From positions 1-10,185 of the forward strand of contig JAHCIE010000093.1 of the NCBI GenBank assembly GCA_026129385.1: 10,185 nucleotides of DNA, read 5' to 3'. Under the pieces are notes generated by a model that saw nothing but the letters and a program-made list of their open reading frames with translations, was not told the origin of the DNA and made no database searches. This document shows, piece after piece, positions 6,766 through 10,185 of the stretch. This DNA comes from Anaerolineae bacterium. Its GTDB lineage: Bacteria; Chloroflexota; Anaerolineae; Epilineales; JAHCIE01. Positions within the stretch are counted from its first letter, which is position 1; the number at the start of each line of letters is the position of its first letter. A program made the position numbers and the translations under genes.

Positions 6766-6798
6766 AGCCCTGGCAAGCCTTGTCGGCCTGCCAGGGCT
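6766..6798 (-). terminator. strong hairpin downstream of the SH3-like membrane protein gene
   Basis: AGCCCTGGCA (6766-6775) pairs perfectly with TGCCAGGGCT (6789-6798). The inner bases extend it by three pairs after one mismatch, leaving a TTGTC loop. It lies 75 bp after the stop of the minus-strand gene. There is no T-tract on the minus strand after the stem, so intrinsic termination is not certain. Confidence 0.45.
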
Positions 6799-6872
6799 AT
6801 CGGGCGGGCGCGCGCCCCCCTCGCGCAGAACCCGCACCTGCGGGGCTGCCCGCTGCCAGTCCTACGAGCCGC

Positions 6873-7424
6873 CTACGGCACGGCCGCCAGCACCCGCGCC
6901 CCCTCGGGCAGCCGCTCCACCAGCCAGCCCTGGTGTCCATTGGCAAGCTGGACCCGCCAGCAGATCGCCCCGCCGCACTCGTCGGGGCCGCCGTTGATGA
7001 CACCCACCAGACCGTTGCCCGCTACCAGCACGACAGCCTCGGTGGGCTTGCCGAGGGTATTCGCCGCGTACATGGGAACAAGCCGGGGTGTGACCACCTC
7101 CACGTGCAGCCCCGGCCGCAGTCGGCCCTCAACGATGGGCGTGGCGGTGGGCATGGCCATCTGCAACCGAACCTGGGGAACGGGAAGCGCCGGCTGGCGG
7201 AGCGCCACGTAGACGCCCCCCAGGAGAACTACGACACCCAGGGCAAACCCCAGACAGCCAATTGTCCCCTCGATCGCGCCGCGCCCTGCCTGAGCCTCCA
7301 GCGAGCCGGCCGGCCCAACTGGGTGCATGCCGCGCCGGGTGCTGATGGTCGTCCAGATCGTGAATAGCATCAGTAACAGAAACGCGCCCACCACCACCTG
7401 CCAGCTCTCCAGCGCCAGCTCCAT
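6873..7424 (-). CDS. membrane protein with SH3-like C-terminal domain
   Basis: A 183-residue protein. Two hydrophobic segments, about 8-26 (WQVVVGAFLLLMLFTIWTT) and 54-75 (TIGCLGFALGVVVLLGGVYV), flank a short basic loop. A Pro/Thr linker (PTATP near 92-96) leads to a compact beta-rich domain (about 103-178) with the bacterial SH3 pattern: LRPGLHVEVV, LVAGNGLVGVINGGPDECGG, ICWRVQLANGHQGWLVER. Bacterial SH3-like domains bind peptidoglycan or peptides; with two membrane helices ahead of it the domain would lie on one side of the membrane, probably outside, though topology is inferred. The ATG at 7424 is preferred over the TTG at 7442 because GGGGAGGAG ends 3 nt before it. It is divergent from the small membrane protein at 7569. 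The exact role is unknown. Confidence 0.8.
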   Translation of the reverse strand: MELALESWQVVVGAFLLLMLFTIWTTISTRRGMHPVGPAGSLEAQAGRGAIEGTIGCLGFALGVVVLLGGVYVALRQPALPVPQVRLQMAMPTATPIVEGRLRPGLHVEVVTPRLVPMYAANTLGKPTEAVVLVAGNGLVGVINGGPDECGGAICWRVQLANGHQGWLVERLPEGARVLAAVP

Positions 7425-7466
7425 AGGCTCCTCCCCAGGCAACGTGTGCCTACTAAGCTAACGGCC

Positions 7467-7478
7467 TCAGCGCGCTGA
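7467..7478. promoter_or_regulatory. 12-bp perfect palindrome upstream of the SH3-like gene
   Basis: TCAGCGCGCTGA reads the same on both strands. It sits 43 bp before the ATG at 7424 in the divergent intergenic region, so it could be an operator for that gene. It is CG-rich in a GC-rich genome, so chance is plausible. Confidence 0.25.
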
Positions 7479-7509
7479 ACATTTCACCTGATTTTCGCCC
7501 TTCACCCCC

Positions 7510-7538
7510 TTGCGTACAGAACTTTTGTTCTGTATAAT
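7510..7538 (+). promoter_or_regulatory. sigma-70-like promoter with a 20-bp palindromic operator in the spacer
   Basis: A perfect TATAAT (7533-7538) lies 17 bp after TTGCGT (7510-7515, 3 of 6 with the important TTG). A perfect inverted repeat TACAGAAC-TTTT-GTTCTGTA occupies 7515-7534, between and overlapping the -35 and -10. Its core, GAAC-N4-GTTC, has the shape of the LexA/SOS box of Gram-positive bacteria; other dimeric repressors could also bind such a site. Transcription would start near 7545 and the gene at 7569 has an excellent GGAGG (7557-7561). Bound repressor here would block RNA polymerase. Confidence 0.65.
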
Positions 7539-7568
7539 AGTCCTAACTCATGCGGTGGAGGTGGAACC

Positions 7569-8093
7569 ATGGAAGTCGTCGTTTTGGGTGCAATTGCCCT
7601 CGTCGTGCTTGCTCTGAATGCCATCGGCGCCGTCTTTGTGTTCGGGCGCGGCTCGTGGCGTTGGGAGGCCGCGGATAGTCGCGATGCGAAAGGCTTATGG
7701 GCCGCCATCGTCGCAGTGGGCGTCTCCATCGCGGGCATCGTCTTTGGCTTGAGCGCCCTCATTACTTTGTGGCCCTTCTGGCTTGCCTTGCTCGCCCTGA
7801 GCGCCGCCTTCTTCGGCGTTCAGGACTGGCTCATCGCGCGCCGCTCGCAGCCTTTGGCGACGACTACCACCGCCCCTGCGCTGCCTGCGCCCATGACATG
7901 GGACGCGCTGTGGCGCAGCTACGAGGGTCGCGAGCTGCCGCCGTGGATGTTGCAGCAGGCCCACAGCGGCCAGGTACGCTACGACGGCAAGCTGGCGCGG
8001 GTCCACCAGGGCATGCTCGTGCCCCAGCCCACCGCGCCCCGCGCGCCGCTCGACGGCGCGTTCGACCGGCTCGACCGGCTGTTGGGTGGCTGA
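7569..8093 (+). CDS. small three-helix membrane protein of unknown function
   Basis: A 174-residue protein. Hydrophobic segments: about 2-25 (VVVLGAIALVVLALNAIGAV FVF), 44-64 (WAAIVAVGVSIAGIVFGLSA) and 67-84 (LWPFWLALLALSAAFFGV). A Thr/Ala/Pro-rich hinge (96-109) follows, then a soluble tail with TWDALWRSYEGRELPPWMLQ and a Pro-rich end before LDGAFDRLDRLLGG. I recognise no family. The start is well supported: GGAGG at 7557-7561, 7 nt before the ATG, downstream of the promoter at 7510-7538. It is divergent from the SH3-like membrane protein and convergent with lon. If the palindrome in its promoter is a LexA site, the product would be damage-inducible; that is inference only. Confidence 0.78.
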   Translation: MEVVVLGAIALVVLALNAIGAVFVFGRGSWRWEAADSRDAKGLWAAIVAVGVSIAGIVFGLSALITLWPFWLALLALSAAFFGVQDWLIARRSQPLATTTTAPALPAPMTWDALWRSYEGRELPPWMLQQAHSGQVRYDGKLARVHQGMLVPQPTAPRAPLDGAFDRLDRLLGG

Positions 8094-8215
8094 CGAACGG
8101 CCACTGATTGACCTCAAGGCTCGTGGGGAGACAGTCACATTATAGCATGAACCGACTGACAGAACGTGGAGAGTTGTTCACCTGCGGGAATCGGCGTAAG
8201 TTTTTGGGTCTGAAT

Positions 8216-8266
8216 GCGTGAAGGCACGAAGCGGCTGAGGTACACCTCCGCTTCGTGCCTTCGCGC
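8216..8266. terminator. long hairpin between convergent genes
   Basis: GAAGGCACGAAGCGG (8220-8234) pairs perfectly with CCGCTTCGTGCCTTC (8248-8262), and the outer GCGT/GCGC extend it to 19 pairs with one G-U. The 13-nt loop contains a further GAGG/CCTC pairing. Placed between the 3' ends of the membrane protein gene (8093) and lon (8317), it is well suited as a two-way transcription end, although neither strand shows a T-tract. Confidence 0.6.
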
Positions 8267-8316
8267 CCGTTGCACCCTGGTGTTGCCTTGCGTGGGGCAG
8301 GCATCACCGGCTCGTC

Positions 8317-10185
<1,869 letters not shown>

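Noticed and set aside
8139..8144. Perfect TATAAT on the minus strand between the membrane protein gene and lon
   Set aside because: No acceptable -35 at 16-18 bp and it would transcribe antisense into the membrane protein gene; most likely chance.

Overview
The window (about 60% GC or higher) looks like chromosome of a bacterium of the Chloroflexota type. This is an inference from gene style rather than a marker gene: a short protein ending typical of Chloroflexota envelope proteins, an SH3-like membrane protein with Thr/Pro-rich linkers, an archaeal-like class III aminotransferase, and intergenic regions filled with short tandem words of 7 nt period. There are no rRNA, tRNA, CRISPR or transposase genes.

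Layout. 1-200 is the 3' end of an unidentified gene. 433-1797 (+) is an intact PLP-dependent class III aminotransferase of the GABA/ornithine/racemase group, preceded by a possible 51-codon leader ORF whose stop overlaps the aminotransferase start (ATGA). From about 2086 to 4650 the sequence reads as three recognisable genes broken by many single-base indels: lipB (+, octanoyltransferase), xpt (-, xanthine phosphoribosyltransferase) and ggt (-, gamma-glutamyltranspeptidase family). The first ~200 codons of ggt and all other large genes are intact. 5259-6653 (-) is an AlbA_2/HATPase/winged-helix regulator (COG2865 type) whose stop overlaps the ggt start, so the two are probably one transcription unit. 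6873-7424 (-) and 7569-8093 (+) are two small divergently transcribed membrane proteins sharing a 144-bp intergenic region with a good sigma-70-like promoter and a 20-bp palindrome inside its spacer. 8317-10185 (-) is most of a LonA protease, entering from the right edge, convergent with the small membrane protein gene and separated from it by a long perfect hairpin.

Gene relationships are ordinary: cofactor (lipoate), purine salvage, glutathione/gamma-glutamyl metabolism, amino-acid transamination and proteolysis. I see no defence island, biosynthetic cluster or clear new multi-gene system. The most useful observations are the indel-only damage confined to one segment, the heptamer repeats recurring in separate intergenic regions, the 10-nt phased repeats upstream of xpt, the operator-like palindrome at 7515-7534, a possible leaderless promoter at 6660-6688, and the coupled leader ORF before the aminotransferase.
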